Positions 59,642 through 60,723 of a stretch of DNA of 60,723 bases are shown here, one piece after another. The first letter of the stretch is position 1; every line of letters begins with the position of its first letter. This stretch comes from Singulisphaera sp. GP187 (lineage in GTDB: Bacteria > Planctomycetota > Planctomycetia > Gemmatales > Gemmataceae): positions 1 to 60,723 of the forward strand of contig CAMAUE010000012.1 of NCBI GenBank assembly GCA_945861245.1. Reading direction: 5' to 3'. The translations under genes were made by a program, and so were the position numbers. The notes under the pieces were generated by a model. The model had not been told where the DNA came from and did no database searches. It saw nothing but the letters and a program-made list of their open reading frames with translations.

Positions 59642-60723
59642 TTATCGGTAGCCTGGCATCATCGGGGCCTGGCCGAGGTTGGTCAAGGCGGCCTCGACTT
59701 CGTGGCGGACACGGGGATCGACGTCGCTGCGGAGGGCTTGCAGCGTGCCAAACACCGGTTCGACGGCGGCTTTCATGCGACCGAGACTGTTTACGCAGCT
59801 GGCACGCACGTTTGGAGCCGGGTCTTGACTGGCGGACTGCAGCAGGGCCGTGAGGATCTGCGAATTCGCCCGCCACTCGTAGCTGGTGAGCGACTGGGCG
59901 GCGGCTTCACGCTGCGACGGATAGGGCGATTCACGCAACACGCGGATGATCTGTGCGGCCTGTTGGGTCATGATCGACTGCTGCGTCGGCATGGCCGGCT
60001 GCTGGTAGTTCATGTGCTGGATCATCGGTGGTTGCGGCCCCGCGGGGGGATAGATCATCGGCCCCATTGCCTGGCCCAACGAGTTCGGCGGCATCGGACC
60101 GGCGTAGTAGCGACCGCCGTTCGCCATTGGTCCCTGCGACGGCGGCGTGCTCGCATATCCTGCATTTTGCATCATGTATGGGTTCGGGCGGTAGCCATAC
60201 TGCTGCATCATGGCGTATTGTTGTTGTTGCTGCTGCATCATGGCCTGTTGGTACATCATCTGCTGCACCAACATCGGGTTGGCGTAGGGGTTTGTCATCG
60301 CCATCGGGTGGCCAACGTATGGCTGCATGGCCCCCTTGGGCACGGGCGGTGGACTAAAGCCGTTCACGTGCATATTGAGCTGCGGCGCTTCGGGCATCTG
60401 AGGAATCGGCGGCATAGGCGGATTGTGTGGCGCCGGGACCGTTACCGTCGGGACCATGATGTAGGTCACTGGGCCGACGAGACCGTTATTGGCCGCCAAG
60501 GCCGATTGGGCACCCACCGGCCAAGATGGGCCTGTGTTGGGTTCGTTTGGTGCTGCGGGGCGTTCGATTTCTTGCGCTATCGGCGGCGCTTTTGGCGTCT
60601 CGCTTGGGATCTTGGGCTTGGAAGCTACGACTGTGTCGCTCACGGTCTTCAGATTCGAATTGTTATTTGGAACGAAACGTTCAGGCGTCAGCAGCGAGCT
60701 GTTTACCATGGGGATGGGCGTCG
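59642..60723 (-). CDS. HEAT-repeat protein with low-complexity N-terminus, partial at window edge
   Basis: The frame stays open to the window edge at 60723; the first ATG inside it is at 60709 (355 residues from there), but no ribosome site is visible before it, so the true start may lie outside. The first two-thirds are Pro/Met/Gln/Asn-rich (MMYQQAMMQQQQQQYAMMQQ at about 151-170, PPMPPIPQMPEAPQ), likely disordered. The C-terminal third (about 250-345) has two to three HEAT repeats (REAAAQSLTSYEW, PNVRASCVNSLGRM, PRVRHEVEAALTNLG). Function unknown; HEAT repeats usually bind proteins. Confidence 0.75.
   Translation of the reverse strand, partial: TPIPMVNSSLLTPERFVPNNNSNLKTVSDTVVASKPKIPSETPKAPPIAQEIERPAAPNEPNTGPSWPVGAQSALAANNGLVGPVTYIMVPTVTVPAPHNPPMPPIPQMPEAPQLNMHVNGFSPPPVPKGAMQPYVGHPMAMTNPYANPMLVQQMMYQQAMMQQQQQQYAMMQQYGYRPNPYMMQNAGYASTPPSQGPMANGGRYYAGPMPPNSLGQAMGPMIYPPAGPQPPMIQHMNYQQPAMPTQQSIMTQQAAQIIRVLRESPYPSQREAAAQSLTSYEWRANSQILTALLQSASQDPAPNVRASCVNSLGRMKAAVEPVFGTLQALRSDVDPRVRHEVEAALTNLGQAPMMPGYR

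Overview
The window looks like a chromosomal segment of a planctomycete, most likely a member of the Gemmataceae/Gemmatales. This is inferred from the protein families present: two large PVC-type CxxCH haem proteins, a cysteine-rich YTV-repeat surface protein, Lpg1974-type porin, fibronectin-III protein with an N-terminal 'LEARDCPA' motif, paired BatA/VWA and VWA/amidotransferase-like membrane proteins, and the H4MPT-linked enzyme Ftr/FhcD. Base composition is high-GC and genes lie on both strands in short runs. No tRNA, rRNA or CRISPR array was seen.

Layout. 0.5-14 kb: porin, quinolinate synthase (nadA), RarD-type transporter, 5-formyl-THF cyclo-ligase next to formyl-methanofuran:H4MPT formyltransferase (C1 metabolism), Uma2 nuclease-like protein, isochorismatase-like hydrolase, class-V aminotransferase, DUF6580-like membrane protein, a YciI / epoxide-hydrolase-like / O-methyltransferase run with translational coupling, and a coupled Fe-alcohol dehydrogenase / PfkB sugar kinase pair. 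14-28.7 kb: a very large BNR-propeller protein carrying two inserted PDZ domains, an orphan NtrC-type regulator with an altered GAFTGA loop, the YTV protein, a VanZ-like protein, a PDZ-PDZ-M6 metalloprotease, a fibronectin-III protein and two coupled membrane glycosyltransferases. 28.8-38.3 kb: a ThDP enzyme, a CvpA-like protein, a GspE/PilB-type ATPase with added membrane segments, PilT, HisF, two small unknowns, a DtxR-type regulator and a membrane protein. 38.4-48 kb: two VWA membrane proteins, type-I glutamine synthetase, an Rrf2 regulator followed by an orphan ABC ATPase, and a secreted putative glycosidase that overlaps the ATPase gene tail to tail. 48-60.7 kb: two PVC haem proteins enclosing YbeY and a dead IS4-type transposase, an alpha/alpha-barrel-like secreted protein, a NuiA-like nuclease inhibitor directly behind a secreted NucA-type nuclease, and a HEAT-repeat protein running off the window edge.

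The most striking non-coding feature is that roughly half of the intergenic gaps carry a palindromic element. About twelve sequence families are represented and several recur many times (for example CCGCTTGCGGCTTAGCGCTC and its inverted partner). Some survive only as one arm, some end in T-runs like terminators, and one pair encloses a single unknown gene. The best candidates for follow-up are this palindrome system, the nuclease/inhibitor pair, the PDZ insertion in the propeller protein, and the membrane-anchored pilus-type ATPase.
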